Source of the DNA: an uncultured bacterium
GTDB taxonomy: Bacteria > Desulfobacterota > Binatia > UBA1149 > CAITLU01
Length of the DNA: 64,000 nucleotides
Reading direction: 5' to 3'
Assembly (NCBI GenBank): GCA_903893315.1
Contig: CAITLU010000012.1
Span: 1 to 64,000 of the forward strand
Shown here piece by piece: positions 8,887 to 18,323 of the stretch. Below the pieces are notes generated by a model. That model was not told the DNA's origin and made no database searches. It saw only the letters and a program-made list of their open reading frames with translations. The position numbers were made by a program, and so were the translations under genes. The first letter of the stretch is position 1. Every line of letters begins with the position of its first letter.

Positions 8887-9282
8887 CTAGCCGAGCGACT
8901 GGCCGTACGAGAACTCTATCTGATTGCCGTCAGGGTCGCGCAGCAGACAGAAGTAGCCGACGATCGGGCCGGCCTCGACGGGGCCGTGAACGGCAACGCC
9001 GGCGGAGCGCCCTTTGGCTGCCATCTTGTCGACGTCTTCGTGCTCGGCAACCGCGTAGCCCAGGTGTGCCACCGGCGCAGGATCGGCAACGTCGTTGTGT
9101 TCCGCGGAAATCAACACGAGCACGAAAGCCCGCGGCCGCGCCGGCTCTCCCATCCACACCACGGTGACGCCGTGATCGACGCGGCGGTGTACTTCGACGA
9201 GTTCGACGTACCTCCCGTAGAAGGCTACCGAGGCTTCGACGTCACGGCATAACAGCGCGATGTGGGTGCAGGTCGGTTGCAT
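8887..9282 (-). CDS. VOC (glyoxalase/bleomycin-resistance fold) protein
   Basis: A 131-residue single-domain protein. Its two babbb modules start with TCTHIALLCRDVEASVAFYG and HLGYAVAEHEDVDKM. It ends in CLLRDPDGNQIEFSYGQ, the classic VOC C-terminal 'DPDGN.iE' ligand strand. H8, H93 and E124 are likely metal ligands. The family includes glyoxalase I, dioxygenases and fosfomycin or bleomycin resistance proteins; I cannot choose among them. Confidence 0.88.
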   Translation of the reverse strand: MQPTCTHIALLCRDVEASVAFYGRYVELVEVHRRVDHGVTVVWMGEPARPRAFVLVLISAEHNDVADPAPVAHLGYAVAEHEDVDKMAAKGRSAGVAVHGPVEAGPIVGYFCLLRDPDGNQIEFSYGQSLG

Positions 9283-9658
9283 CGTTCCAACTCCGATGGC
9301 GGCTAGTTAGCCCATCCCCGAAGATTTCTCGACCGCTGGACATCCACTGAAGGTCCACTGTCGTATGGTCGCTGAAGTGTCCGGGCTTCGCGGGATGAGT
9401 CAGTGACCGGACCAGGTGTAGATCGGACGTCGATGCGGACCGCAATGCTCGTGCACCGTCGAGCGGGCACGGCCGCCGCCGCCTTCGCGGGTCATCGCGA
9501 CGGCATCCGATTGATCGTGCCTTGTGCGTTGTGGACTCACTTGCTGCGCTGATACATGAGTGACCGATTGCGGGGGCGGTGCGGTCCCGCGGTGTTTCAC
9601 AGTCGACCCGATGAACAACTGCTCGACACCAGGCACTGGGCCCGACTGCAACCCGGCC
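9283..9658. other. Intergenic stretch, no gene recognised
   Basis: About 375 bp between the divergent VOC and acyltransferase genes. Open frames on both strands lack recognisable domains. The acyltransferase could start earlier (ATG 9611 or GTG 9560), but the extra residues have no similarity to the family N-terminus. Confidence 0.45.
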
Positions 9659-11650
9659 ATGTCCAAGACCGGCGGCAGTAATCCTCCGGCGTCTCGACCC
9701 CAGTCAGTCGGCATATCCTACGAACCGGCGCTCGACGGTCTGCGCGCGATTGCCGTGCTCGGCGTGATGTTCTACCACGCCGGTCTTCCCTTCTTTCGCG
9801 GCGGCTTTCTCGGGGTCGATCTGTTTTTCGTGCTTTCGGGGTACCTCATCACGACCCTGCTGCTGGTCGAACGACGGCGCACCGGCTCCATCGACATGAA
9901 GTCGTTCTGGCGCCGCCGCGCAAAGCGCCTGCTTCCAGCACTCTTTCTGATGCTGGTCGCAGTCGCCGCCTACAACGCGACGGCCGTTGCGGCGGAAGAG
10001 CGGCGCGTGTTGCGCGATCACGGCATCGCGACTCTTTTCTACGTCGGCAACTGGTGGCAGATCGCCAACGGACAGTCGTACTTCGCGCAGTTCGCGAATC
10101 CTTCGCCGCTGCAACACACCTGGTCGCTGGCGATCGAGGAGCAGTGGTATCTCATTTTTCCATTGGTTTTCGCCGGCGTGCTCAGACTGCGTTCTGGCAG
10201 GCTCTCGGGACTTTCCGCAGGTCTGTTCGGTTTGGCGGTGGTCTCGGCCGCGTGGATGGCGGCTCGCTTCGACCCCGTGGATCCGAGTCGCGTCTATTTC
10301 GGTACCGGGACTCGGTTGCAGGACTTGCTGGTCGGAGCGGCGTTGGCGGCGAGCCTCGCCGGACGCTACGGGATCGCAACGAAAGCCGGCGATAAGTCTG
10401 ACGGGAAGCGCCGCGCAGCGGCGACCGTGCGCGGAACTATCGCGCTCGGCCTCGTGCTGGTGACTTTCATTGTCGTGCCCGATACCCAACCGTTGCTGTA
10501 CCGCTCGGGTTTCCTGGTGTTCTCACTCGTGTCGGCGCTGCTGCTTTCGGTAGTGATGGACCCGCGCGAAAAGGTCCTGCGCGCGGCACTTTCTCAGCGT
10601 TGGCTGGTAGCCATCGGCCTGATCTCCTACGGCCTGTACTTGTGGCACTGGCCGGTGTTCGTGCTTCTAGATCCTTCTCGAACCGGCGTGAGCGGTGCCT
10701 GGCTCGTCGTGCTGCGATTCGTCGCGACATTCGGCGTTTCGATGCTTTCCTACCGCATGATTGAGCACCCCGTGCGTAGCGGGGTGCTGGCCCGCCGCTT
10801 CGGGGCCGGCGGCGAAGTGGCAACGCTGGGTCTGGCCGTGCTGGTGGTCGCGGCGTGTACGCTGGCGCCGGCGATCGGCGCTCCGGCGCTTCCCGAAAAC
10901 ACCTCCGTAGACGTCGTGCGAGTGACGACTGCGGGGCACGGCATCGCGATGCATTTCATCGGCGACTCCGTGGCGCTGGGTCTGGAGCAGCATTTCGATT
11001 CGAGCAGAGTGGGCGGCGGGATTGAGCTGGGCGTGACGGCAAGGCTGGGATGCGGTCCCTTGGCGGAGCCGTTGTTCGTCGATGGGGAGCCGCTTCCACG
11101 CGATCCCGAGTGCGAGAAATGGGCTACGACCTGGATGGAAAAGGTAGCCAAGGCCAGGCCCGAGGTCGCGGTGTTTTTCGGCGGCATGGGGCAGTTGTTC
11201 GACGTAGAGGTCAACGGAGCGGTTCTGGGTTTCGGGACGCGTGAGCACGATGACTACCTGCGCCGGCGTTACCTGAGCGCACTCGCCGGACTCAAACGCA
11301 TCAGCCCTCACGTCGCGGTCGTGAACGTGTCCTGCAATCGCGTTTACGATGGGGGAATGAATCCGGTGCCGAGGATCGCCAACGACGATGGCCGGGTCGC
11401 CCATTTGAACGGCATTATCCGAGAGGTTGCTTCGAATGCCGGTGTGCCCGTCATCGACATCGACTCATGGCTATGCGGCGAAGGACACGACCCGGCCTAT
11501 CGTGACGGAGTGAAACTGCGTTTCGATGGTCTGCACTATACCGACGAAGGCGCACGCCTGGTCTGGGATTGGCTTGCTCCGCAGCTTCTCGCGTTGGTCG
11601 CCTCTCCGTCGCAATTGGACGTCGACCGCGGCGCGCCGATCGTCAAGTAG
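9659..11650 (+). CDS. OafA/YrhL-type acyltransferase 3 with C-terminal SGNH domain
   Basis: A 663-residue protein from ATG 9659 (earlier in-frame starts at 9611 and 9560 are possible). The N-terminal ~350 residues form the ten-helix acyltransferase-3 domain with LDGLRAIAVLGVMFYHAG, including the catalytic-region His, and LGVDLFFVLSGYLIT. The C-terminal ~230 residues are an SGNH domain: HFIGDSVALG gives the nucleophile Ser, and DGLHYTDEGARL the Asp-x-x-His. This architecture is known for O-acetylation of surface polysaccharides: the membrane part passes acetyl from acetyl-CoA across the membrane and the SGNH part transfers it to the glycan. It likely modifies a glycan made by genes further right. 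Confidence 0.92.
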   Translation: MSKTGGSNPPASRPQSVGISYEPALDGLRAIAVLGVMFYHAGLPFFRGGFLGVDLFFVLSGYLITTLLLVERRRTGSIDMKSFWRRRAKRLLPALFLMLVAVAAYNATAVAAEERRVLRDHGIATLFYVGNWWQIANGQSYFAQFANPSPLQHTWSLAIEEQWYLIFPLVFAGVLRLRSGRLSGLSAGLFGLAVVSAAWMAARFDPVDPSRVYFGTGTRLQDLLVGAALAASLAGRYGIATKAGDKSDGKRRAAATVRGTIALGLVLVTFIVVPDTQPLLYRSGFLVFSLVSALLLSVVMDPREKVLRAALSQRWLVAIGLISYGLYLWHWPVFVLLDPSRTGVSGAWLVVLRFVATFGVSMLSYRMIEHPVRSGVLARRFGAGGEVATLGLAVLVVAACTLAPAIGAPALPENTSVDVVRVTTAGHGIAMHFIGDSVALGLEQHFDSSRVGGGIELGVTARLGCGPLAEPLFVDGEPLPRDPECEKWATTWMEKVAKARPEVAVFFGGMGQLFDVEVNGAVLGFGTREHDDYLRRRYLSALAGLKRISPHVAVVNVSCNRVYDGGMNPVPRIANDDGRVAHLNGIIREVASNAGVPVIDIDSWLCGEGHDPAYRDGVKLRFDGLHYTDEGARLVWDWLAPQLLALVASPSQLDVDRGAPIVK

Positions 11651-11760
11651 GTTACCCGTCGCGACGTCGGTACGGCCTTGGACGAGGACGGTTACCTGGG
11701 CCGACTCCTACAAGATAGCTCTTGGTGTTGTCGCGCCGGCCGCCGCCGCCTTCGCCGCGC

Positions 11761-12309
11761 TCAGTTCTCTACGGCGCGGCAGTAATCGAAGAGGATGTCG
11801 AGGGCCGCGGCGCGGAACTGTCCCCAGTTCCTCCATTTGGGATGGATGTCGCGCAGTGCGGAGGCGTAAGTCGGCAGGTCGGCCGGAGCGGCCTCGCACC
11901 AGTGGGTGATCTTCTCGTCGGGATCGTTGCTCCGCAGTTCGCCGCTGATTTCGCTCACGACGAACAGATAGGAGGAGAACCTGGCGTGATTCCCCGCATG
12001 CTCGTAAGTGATGTGGGCCACGAAACGATCGACCTCGACGCTGAGGTTGGTTTCTTCCCAGATTTCGCGCAGCAGCGCCGCGTCCACCGGTTCGCCGCGG
12101 TGAATGCCGCCCGACGGCAGGCGCATGACGGAACGCGGGTAATTGGCCTTGGTCTGCAACAGGAAGTGTCCGCTTGGGCGGCGGATGGCCATGCACACTT
12201 CGCCGTGATCGCGTTCGCTGACGGGTGGAAACTGTATCGACGGCAAGCTGCACCGAATGCTGCGTGGTGCGCCGTAGCGCTCAGCGAGAACTTCCAGGGA
12301 TTCGGTCAT
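11761..12309 (-). CDS. NUDIX hydrolase
   Basis: A 182-residue protein. The Nudix box reads GGIHRGEPVDAALLREIWEE followed by TNL, giving the G-x5-E-x7-RE-U-x-EE pattern needed for Mg2+ and pyrophosphate binding. It hydrolyses nucleoside diphosphates linked to another group; the precise substrate is unknown. The ATG (12309-12307) overlaps the stop of the upstream DHH gene by four bases (ATGA), so the two are co-translated and may act in one nucleotide clean-up pathway. Confidence 0.9.
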   Translation of the reverse strand: MTESLEVLAERYGAPRSIRCSLPSIQFPPVSERDHGEVCMAIRRPSGHFLLQTKANYPRSVMRLPSGGIHRGEPVDAALLREIWEETNLSVEVDRFVAHITYEHAGNHARFSSYLFVVSEISGELRSNDPDEKITHWCEAAPADLPTYASALRDIHPKWRNWGQFRAAALDILFDYCRAVEN

Positions 12310-13289
12310 GTCGCCTCCGTGTCGGCCTCGCGTTCGAGGGCTTCGGCGACCATGTTCATCAGCGTTACTGCCCGGTTCGGTCCCGGCACTTCGACTTCGC
12401 AGCCGGCGGCCGCTTCGTGTCCGCCGCCACCGAAGGCGTTGGCCAGGCGTGACAGGTCGACCGAACAATCGGGCGTTCGACGGAAGCTGATGCCGCCGCC
12501 GCGCCGGTCGTAAAGAGTGAAGACGCCGCGCTTGTAACGCTCGCGCCAGCGGTCGGCGATTTCGCCGGCGTAGCCGTCGCACTCGGCGGCGATCACGGTG
12601 AGGTCGCGGGCGTGGACCTGGCGGATGCTGCGAGTGGCGGTGGCGAGCAGCAGGGTGGCCTGGAGTTCGCGCTCGACGCGATCGCGGGCGCGGCTCAGTT
12701 CGATTCCGTAAGTGAGGCTGGAGTCCATCGCCAGCAAGGCCCGGTAGGCTTCTCGCTGGTCCATCGCGCGAACTGCCAAGGCCAGCTCGCGAGAGCCGTC
12801 CACTTGCAGGACCCAGCGATCGACGTCATCGGCGGTCATGACCAGGTTGCGCAGGGCCAACAGACCCGGCCTCGACTCGCCGCGCGCGGCGATGCGGCGC
12901 GACAGGTATTCGAACAGCAGCCGGCTGGCCGAATACTTCATGTCGAGTATGAAATCGGTGAAGCGGGCCTGAAGGCGTCCGTGTTCGCGCGCTTCCAGCG
13001 CCGTTTTGTGGTGGTCAACCCAGTAAAGTTCGAGGCCGTGATCGACGAGTTCGTTGAGGTGATCCGTAGTTTTGTCACTTCGCCACGAGATGTCGGTGAT
13101 CCACAGTTCTTCGTCGCTGGGCTGGTCCGGGTTGAAGTTCTGAAGGATTTCGTCGATGGCGCGATTGCTCGAGAAGATCGCCTCCAGGGGGCGCCTGGCA
13201 AAGTAGCGCGCTGCGACTACGGCGCAGGTAAGTCCGTCCAGGCAGTTTGGCCCGTGGCTCACGACGGTGACGCGACGTCCGGACTTCAT
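12306..13289 (-). CDS. DHH/DHHA1 family phosphoesterase
   Basis: A 327-residue protein. N-terminal motifs VVSHGPNCLDGLTCA, WITDISW and YWVDHHKTAL are the DHH catalytic motifs (Asp and His ligands for Mn2+). The C-terminal ANAFGGGGHEAAAG is the DHHA1 substrate-binding GGGH motif. The family includes NrnA-like oligoribonucleases, c-di-AMP phosphodiesterases and RecJ relatives. This one lacks PAS/GGDEF domains, so an NrnA-like or orphan role is likely. ATG 13289 is chosen; an in-frame extension to 13340 has no support. It is coupled to the NUDIX gene. Confidence 0.88.
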   Translation of the reverse strand: MKSGRRVTVVSHGPNCLDGLTCAVVAARYFARRPLEAIFSSNRAIDEILQNFNPDQPSDEELWITDISWRSDKTTDHLNELVDHGLELYWVDHHKTALEAREHGRLQARFTDFILDMKYSASRLLFEYLSRRIAARGESRPGLLALRNLVMTADDVDRWVLQVDGSRELALAVRAMDQREAYRALLAMDSSLTYGIELSRARDRVERELQATLLLATATRSIRQVHARDLTVIAAECDGYAGEIADRWRERYKRGVFTLYDRRGGGISFRRTPDCSVDLSRLANAFGGGGHEAAAGCEVEVPGPNRAVTLMNMVAEALEREADTEAT

Positions 13290-13595
13290 GTGCCCGACTC
13301 TATCGGCTCGGGAGAACAAGACAACGCTGGTTCGGAGCATCAGCGGGGGTCAGGTCTCATGTTTCCGTCGATTCTTCGATTCGACGGAAAGTTTGTGAGT
13401 CCGATCCGACCCTGCGCGGTCAGCGCAATCTTCGGCGCCGCACTTGTCCTGCGCGCGTCTTGCCTGATAGGCAGCCGAAGCAGTCTCGCGCCGCCGGGAC
13501 GCTGAAGGCCGATGGCGGTGCATTCCGAGAGGAAGTACCCGGCTAAGGCCCGCAGCCGTGAGCGGTGTCGAGACTCGAAACGCGCGTCAGCAGTC
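13290..13595. other. Divergent intergenic region between DHH and ispE genes
   Basis: About 306 bp separating oppositely transcribed genes, expected to hold both promoters. No clear promoter, repeat or small gene is visible. Confidence 0.4.
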
Positions 13596-14465
13596 ATGCC
13601 GATCTACAGTTGCCCTGCGAAGATCAACCTCGCTCTCAGCGTCGGTTCTCCCCGGCCCGGCGACGGCTACCACCCGCTGTGTTCGTGGATGGTGCCGGTG
13701 TCGCTGAGCGACGATCTGCTTATCGAGCGGGCTGCGCACTCCTCATCGTTCACGGTCGAATGGGCCGCCGATGCGCCGAGCCCGAGCCCGATCGACTGGC
13801 CGCTCAACAACGATCTGGTCGTTCGCGCGCACCGGCTTCTCGAGTGCGAGAGTAGGCGTGAGCTTCCGGTGCGCGCCGCCCTGCGCAAGCGTATTCCCGT
13901 CGGCGCCGGCATGGGCGGCGCGTCGAGCGATGCCGCGGCCATGCTCGTCGCTCTCGACCGCCTCTTCGGGTTGGAGATGGGCACCGCCAACTTGAGACGC
14001 TTGGGGTCGCGCCTGGGCAGTGACGTTCCTTTCTTTTTCGGGAATTGCGCCGCTGTCGTGTGCGGCGTGGGCGAACTCGTCGAAGACCTGCCGACGACGC
14101 GACCGACGATCCACCTCGCGCTGATCCTGCCGCCTTTGCAGTGCAACACCGGCGCGGTCTACAGAGCCTACGACGTATTGAATCCCGTTGCGGCGGTCGA
14201 CGAAGCAGCGGTGCGCAGGCTTGCCATCCGGCATCCGTTGCCGCCGGCCGGACCGTTCAACGATCTGGCTGCCGCGGCGTTCGCCGTCGAGCCCCGCCTT
14301 GGCCGCCTGCACGACTCCTGCGCAACCAGACTGGGAAGGCCGGTGCATGTGACGGGATCCGGCGCGGCGATGTTCGTGGTAGCGGAAGATGAGGCCGACG
14401 CTCGCTCGCTCGCCGAACGAATCCGGGCGACGGGAACCCCTTCAATTGCCGTATCCGCTCCGTAA
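13596..14465 (+). CDS. ispE: 4-diphosphocytidyl-2-C-methyl-D-erythritol kinase
   Basis: A 289-residue GHMP kinase of the MEP isoprenoid pathway, which phosphorylates CDP-methylerythritol. The N-terminal YSCPAKINLALSV has the PAKINL motif with catalytic Lys. RIPVGAGMGGASSDAAAML is the ATP-binding GHMP loop, with the catalytic Asp in RLGSDVPFFF. VTGSGAAMFVV is the C-terminal glycine motif. ATG 13596 gives the usual IspE N-terminus; an upstream in-frame GTG/ATG would add unmatched residues. The product feeds the undecaprenyl carriers that the neighbouring glycan genes need, but the gene is probably monocistronic. Confidence 0.95.
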   Translation: MPIYSCPAKINLALSVGSPRPGDGYHPLCSWMVPVSLSDDLLIERAAHSSSFTVEWAADAPSPSPIDWPLNNDLVVRAHRLLECESRRELPVRAALRKRIPVGAGMGGASSDAAAMLVALDRLFGLEMGTANLRRLGSRLGSDVPFFFGNCAAVVCGVGELVEDLPTTRPTIHLALILPPLQCNTGAVYRAYDVLNPVAAVDEAAVRRLAIRHPLPPAGPFNDLAAAAFAVEPRLGRLHDSCATRLGRPVHVTGSGAAMFVVAEDEADARSLAERIRATGTPSIAVSAP

Positions 14466-14476
14466 AAGCGAAGATG

Positions 14477-14493
14477 CCCGCCGTCTCGGCGGG
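14477..14493 (-). terminator. Possible terminator hairpin between ispE and the rmlD-like gene
   Basis: CCCGCCG / CGGCGGG with a three-base loop, between converging genes. On the minus strand it is followed by a moderately T-rich run (CATCTTCGCTTTT), so it may end the rmlD-like transcript. The plus-strand side has no T-run. Confidence 0.4.
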
Positions 14494-14533
14494 TCAAGCA
14501 GTCGGTTCTTGAAGGTTACGGCGAGGTTCCGGA

Positions 14534-15409
14534 TTACGCACGGCCTTCCATGTCTTTCTTGAACGCGAGCAGCCCCTCGCGTGCCGACATCAACCGTGTC
14601 CGCAGCAAGGCCTGCGTGCTGCGGTTGTCGACTCCACCGTAGACCGGCCGGGCCGCGGCTTGTCCGAGTTGTGAAGTCGGCGTGGCTTGCAGAAACGACG
14701 GGTCGAGGCCGAGGATCTCTGCCGCCAGCCGTGCGAACTCGATCCGTACCAGAAAATCAGGTCCCACCGGATGTGCGATGCCGACGAAATCGAGTTCGGC
14801 CAACTCCTGCACCGCCTGCGCCAGATTATCGACGTAGGTCGGCGTGCCCCACTGGTCGGAGGGGACGCGCATCGGTTCCCCGCGCCGGCCTTTGTCGAGC
14901 AGCGCCATGATGAAGTTCTTGCCTTGGGGATGAAATCCGAACACGCCGCAGGTGCGCGCGATCACATAGTTGTCGAGATTCTCCCGGATGAAGACTTCGG
15001 CTTCGAGTTTGTGTCTGCCGTACACGCTCAGCGGATCGGTAGGCGCGTCCACCGGCGCGGGACCGACCTTGCCGTTGAAGACGTAGTCGGTGGAAAAGTA
15101 GAGGTAGCGTGCGCCGGTGCGCCTGGCGGCGCGTGCGACGTTGACCGTGCCGGTGACGTTGACGCGGTACGATTCGTCGATCTCGCTTTCGCAGCGGTCG
15201 ACGTTGGGCTGGGCCGCAGGGTGGATGATGATTCGCGGCTGGAGCCTGTCCACCAGCGCGTCTACCGCCGCCGCGTCGCACATGTCGAGCCGTTCGAGCC
15301 CGGGCGTCGCGCTGTGCCAGTAGGTTCCGATCGCGCGGCGGCCGTAGGCCCGCAGCAGCGCACCGCCGACGAATCCCGAGGCTCCGACGACGAGGATGTC
15401 GGGGCGCAT
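14534..15409 (-). CDS. rmlD: dTDP-4-dehydrorhamnose reductase-like SDR protein
   Basis: A 291-residue extended short-chain dehydrogenase. It has the NAD(P) loop VVGASGFVGGAL, RIIIHPAAQPNVDRCE, FSTDYVFNG and the catalytic YGRHK (YxxxK), in the order of RmlD/RfbD. RmlD makes dTDP-L-rhamnose in the last step of the pathway. The mutually supporting rmlC and rmlB lie about 21 kb away in the same polysaccharide region. A related SDR with a different nucleotide-sugar substrate cannot be excluded, so the symbol is provisional. Confidence 0.75.
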   Translation of the reverse strand: MRPDILVVGASGFVGGALLRAYGRRAIGTYWHSATPGLERLDMCDAAAVDALVDRLQPRIIIHPAAQPNVDRCESEIDESYRVNVTGTVNVARAARRTGARYLYFSTDYVFNGKVGPAPVDAPTDPLSVYGRHKLEAEVFIRENLDNYVIARTCGVFGFHPQGKNFIMALLDKGRRGEPMRVPSDQWGTPTYVDNLAQAVQELAELDFVGIAHPVGPDFLVRIEFARLAAEILGLDPSFLQATPTSQLGQAAARPVYGGVDNRSTQALLRTRLMSAREGLLAFKKDMEGRA

Positions 15410-15588
15410 CAGATTGCCGCGGGCGAGGTTACCAAGGCGCCCCAGGGTTTTTCTTTCACCGAGTACTCTGGTGTTCCGCTCATGCGCGAAGGTTACGGCT
15501 AAGGCACGGCTTGCTCAACCGCGAGCACCGCGTCGCTCGCGAGATACCGAGGAGGGAGTCGCCGGCCTCTCGGCCTTGCGCGGGCGCG

Positions 15589-16323
15589 TCAGCGCCCCGG
15601 ACGCGTCGCGATCGCGGCGAGCGAGACGCCGAAGGGCAGACCGCAACGAACCGCGATCTCCGCTTCGGCCCGGTAGACGCCGCGCAGAACGCGGTTTATC
15701 GGGGCCGGCACCACACCGAGGTCCGCGCCGTCACCTTCGCGGCCTATCATTCGTCGCGTCCAACGCACCGCAACCGCAGGAAGAAAGATCGCGCAACTCG
15801 CCCAGCCCAGAGACTCGAGCCGGAGTCCGTTGCTTTCCAGCAGCGTCTTGAGCGAGCGCCGCGTGTAGCGCCGCTTGTGCTCGAGCACTTCGTCGTGGCG
15901 GCTCCACAGCGAAGGCCAGGCCGGCACGTGGATGGCCAGCGCTCCGCCCGGAGCCAGCACGCGGGCAAGGTCACGAACGAAGGCCGCGTCGTCGTCGATA
16001 TGCTCGAGGATGTCGTAGGCCGTGACGATGTCGAAGGCGCCGTCGCGGAACGGAAGCTGCGGCGCCGAGGCTGCGACGGTGCGCAGGATGCCGCGCGAAC
16101 GCACGAAGCCGAGCGCGTCGAGACTGCGATCGCAGGCCACTACCTCACCGTATGCGGCCAGCTCGACGGCGTTGGCACCGGCTCCGCAGCCGACGTCGAG
16201 GATGCGTAGGCCGCGCCGCACCAGACGCTCGCCGAGCAAGCGCCGCATCAGCAGGCGTTTGCCCGAGAACCACCAGTGATTCGCCTCGACGGCGTACATT
16301 TCCGCGATCTGTTCTGGTTGCAC
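15589..16323 (-). CDS. Class I SAM-dependent methyltransferase
   Basis: A 244-residue protein. The N-terminal YAVEANHWWFSGKR is common in methyltransferases of glycan clusters. Motif I is ILDVGCGAGANAVELA, post-I ACDRS, motif II FDIVTAYDILEHIDD, and motif III VLAPGGALAIHVPA. The start is GTG 16323; an internal ATG lies eight codons on. The acceptor is unknown, possibly a sugar or lipid intermediate of the surrounding locus. It is divergent from the second methyltransferase. Confidence 0.85.
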   Translation of the reverse strand: MQPEQIAEMYAVEANHWWFSGKRLLMRRLLGERLVRRGLRILDVGCGAGANAVELAAYGEVVACDRSLDALGFVRSRGILRTVAASAPQLPFRDGAFDIVTAYDILEHIDDDAAFVRDLARVLAPGGALAIHVPAWPSLWSRHDEVLEHKRRYTRRSLKTLLESNGLRLESLGWASCAIFLPAVAVRWTRRMIGREGDGADLGVVPAPINRVLRGVYRAEAEIAVRCGLPFGVSLAAIATRPGR

Positions 16324-16595
16324 GAGCCGGGTATCTCCGCTGCGTCGTCGTTGGCCGCGCCGCCCTGGTGGTCGCGGCCGAGGCAGCGCAGCGTGTCCCG
16401 CACACGCCGCGCCGTCAACGCGGGCAAGGACGCCGCGCTGCGGTGCTTTAGCATCGGAGAGTCTGAACCGGAAGGCCGGTTTGATGCGTCTGTTCGGATC
16501 TGGTTGCCAGGGCAGGGAAAGTCGGCAAGGGTGTCGCGCCGCGCAAGCTCGAGGTTACGCGGCATTCTTGACGGAGCGACGGAGAAGCAAACGCA

Positions 16596-17372
16596 GTGGA
16601 TCCAAAGAAGTTCACCGGTGAGAGGCCGGGCTGGGGCGAAGGCTTCGAATACGATTACGGCCGTCACATAGCGGCCTATCGTTTCGCCGCCACCATGGCC
16701 GCCGGGCGCCGGGTTCTCGACGCAGGCTGCGGCGAAGGCTTCGGTACCCAGACCCTGTGCGACGCGGCGGCGCAGGTGACCGGCGTCGATTACTCGGACG
16801 CCGCCGTCCTGGAATGCCGGCGTCTGTGGAAGAAGCCGAACCTGAACTTCCAGCGTGTCGACCTGACCCATCCCGAAGGCTTCAGCGAGACCTTCGAGGT
16901 CGTCATCAATTTCCAGGTACTCGAACACATCCGCGATCCGAAGCCTTTTCTGGCGGGTCTGCGCGAGCGTCTCGGCGAAGGTGGAGTGCTGGTACTGACC
17001 ACGCCCAACCGGCTGCGGACGATTTCCGAGAACCCCTACCATGTGCGCGAATACACCGTGGCCGAACTCCGCGAACTGCTCGACGGAGTGTTCGGCAGCG
17101 TCGAAATACGAGGAATGCACGGCAACGCCAGGGTCGAAGCCTTCGAGGCCGGCCGCGCGCGAGCGGTGCGCAACATCCTGCGTCTTGATCCGCTCGGCAT
17201 CCGCAATCTTCTGCCCGCCGCGCTGGTGCAGTTCGCGTTCGCGCGTCTGGCAAAACTCGTGCGGCGCAGCGCCCAGCCGAGCGGGGCCGAACTCATCGTC
17301 CCCGATGACTTCCACGTCGGGAGCGAGAACGTCGATCGCGCTCTTGATCTGGTGGCGCTTTGCCGGCGATGA
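16596..17372 (+). CDS. Class I SAM-dependent methyltransferase
   Basis: A 258-residue protein from GTG 16596, preceded by a GGAG. Motif I is VLDAGCGEGFGTQTLCD, post-I GVDYSD, motif II ETFEVVINFQVLEHIRDPKP, and motif III LGEGGVLVLTTPN. The C-terminal basic helical part resembles glycan-cluster methyltransferases. It probably works with the following GT2 gene, 123 bp downstream on the same strand. Confidence 0.85.
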   Translation: MDPKKFTGERPGWGEGFEYDYGRHIAAYRFAATMAAGRRVLDAGCGEGFGTQTLCDAAAQVTGVDYSDAAVLECRRLWKKPNLNFQRVDLTHPEGFSETFEVVINFQVLEHIRDPKPFLAGLRERLGEGGVLVLTTPNRLRTISENPYHVREYTVAELRELLDGVFGSVEIRGMHGNARVEAFEAGRARAVRNILRLDPLGIRNLLPAALVQFAFARLAKLVRRSAQPSGAELIVPDDFHVGSENVDRALDLVALCRR

Positions 17373-17495
17373 TGGCGCCATGGGTGCAGGGACCGTTCGT
17401 GGTGTGAACTGCCCGTCGATTTATTTTCGGTGGGCTGCTGGCCTGCATGCGCGTGTTCGAGCGCAGGGTCTGGCATACCTCCCTGGTAGGTCGCG

Positions 17496-18257
17496 ATGAC
17501 AGACTCCGCGCAGACGCCGCAATCGCCGGACACGATCCTGGTGGTACCTTGTTACAACGAGAGCCGCCGTCTCGATATCGGCGCCATCGGCCGTTGTGTC
17601 CGTGACAATCCGCGGGTGGCGCTCCTCTTCGTCGACGATGGCAGCACCGATGCAACGGCGGCGGTGCTCGAAGAACTGTGCAAGGACCCCGCGGGTCGGC
17701 TGCGCTGGAAGAAGCTGGACCACAATTCGGGAAAGGCCGAGGCGGTGCGCCAGGGCGTGTTGGCGGCGCTGGAGCGCAAGCCGGCCCTGGTCGGCTATTG
17801 GGACGCGGACCTTTCGACTCCGCTCGACGTTCTCGGCGACTACCTGGCGATACTCGATCGCGACCCTCGCCTGCTGGCGGTACTGGGATGCCGCGTCCGG
17901 CGTCTCGGAGCCAGGATCGAGCGCAAGCCGCTGCGGCACTATGCGGGCCGCATATTCGCGACGCTGGCATCGGTGGTGCTCGGGATCGCGGTTTACGACA
18001 CCCAGTGCGGCGCCAAACTGTTTCGCGCGAGTGATGCGGTGGCGAGCACGTTCGGCGAACATTTTCTGAGCAAGTGGATCTTCGATGTCGAGGTGCTGGC
18101 GCGGCTCCGCCGCGCGTTGGTCCCCGAGCCGCTGGCTCCGACTCTCTTCGAATATCCGCTTCCGTGCTGGCGCGATGTCGCGGGATCCAAGCTCACCATG
18201 TGGCACGGTGTCGCGGCTTTCGGAGACCTCTGGCGCATCGCGCGCAAGTATCGCTGA
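17496..18257 (+). CDS. Family 2 glycosyltransferase, dolichyl-phosphate glucose synthase-like
   Basis: A 253-residue GT-A enzyme. VVPCYNESRRLD and LFVDDGSTDAT form the nucleotide-sugar pocket, YWDADLSTP is the DxD metal site, and DTQCGAKLFR is typical of polyprenyl-phosphate glucosyl/mannosyltransferases of the DPG/ALG5 type. It likely loads a sugar onto undecaprenyl phosphate in the cytoplasm. The membrane PMT-type transferases nearby then use such lipid-linked sugars on the outside. Confidence 0.85.
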   Translation: MTDSAQTPQSPDTILVVPCYNESRRLDIGAIGRCVRDNPRVALLFVDDGSTDATAAVLEELCKDPAGRLRWKKLDHNSGKAEAVRQGVLAALERKPALVGYWDADLSTPLDVLGDYLAILDRDPRLLAVLGCRVRRLGARIERKPLRHYAGRIFATLASVVLGIAVYDTQCGAKLFRASDAVASTFGEHFLSKWIFDVEVLARLRRALVPEPLAPTLFEYPLPCWRDVAGSKLTMWHGVAAFGDLWRIARKYR

Positions 18258-18323
18258 GAGACACGCGAGCCTTGCGGCGCGGCCCGCGTCGGTGAGTTCA
18301 GTTTCGAAAGGTGGCTGCGATCC

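Noticed and set aside
9400-9714. Possible small gene on the minus strand
   Set aside because: No ribosome-binding site or motif, and it overlaps the acyltransferase N-terminus.
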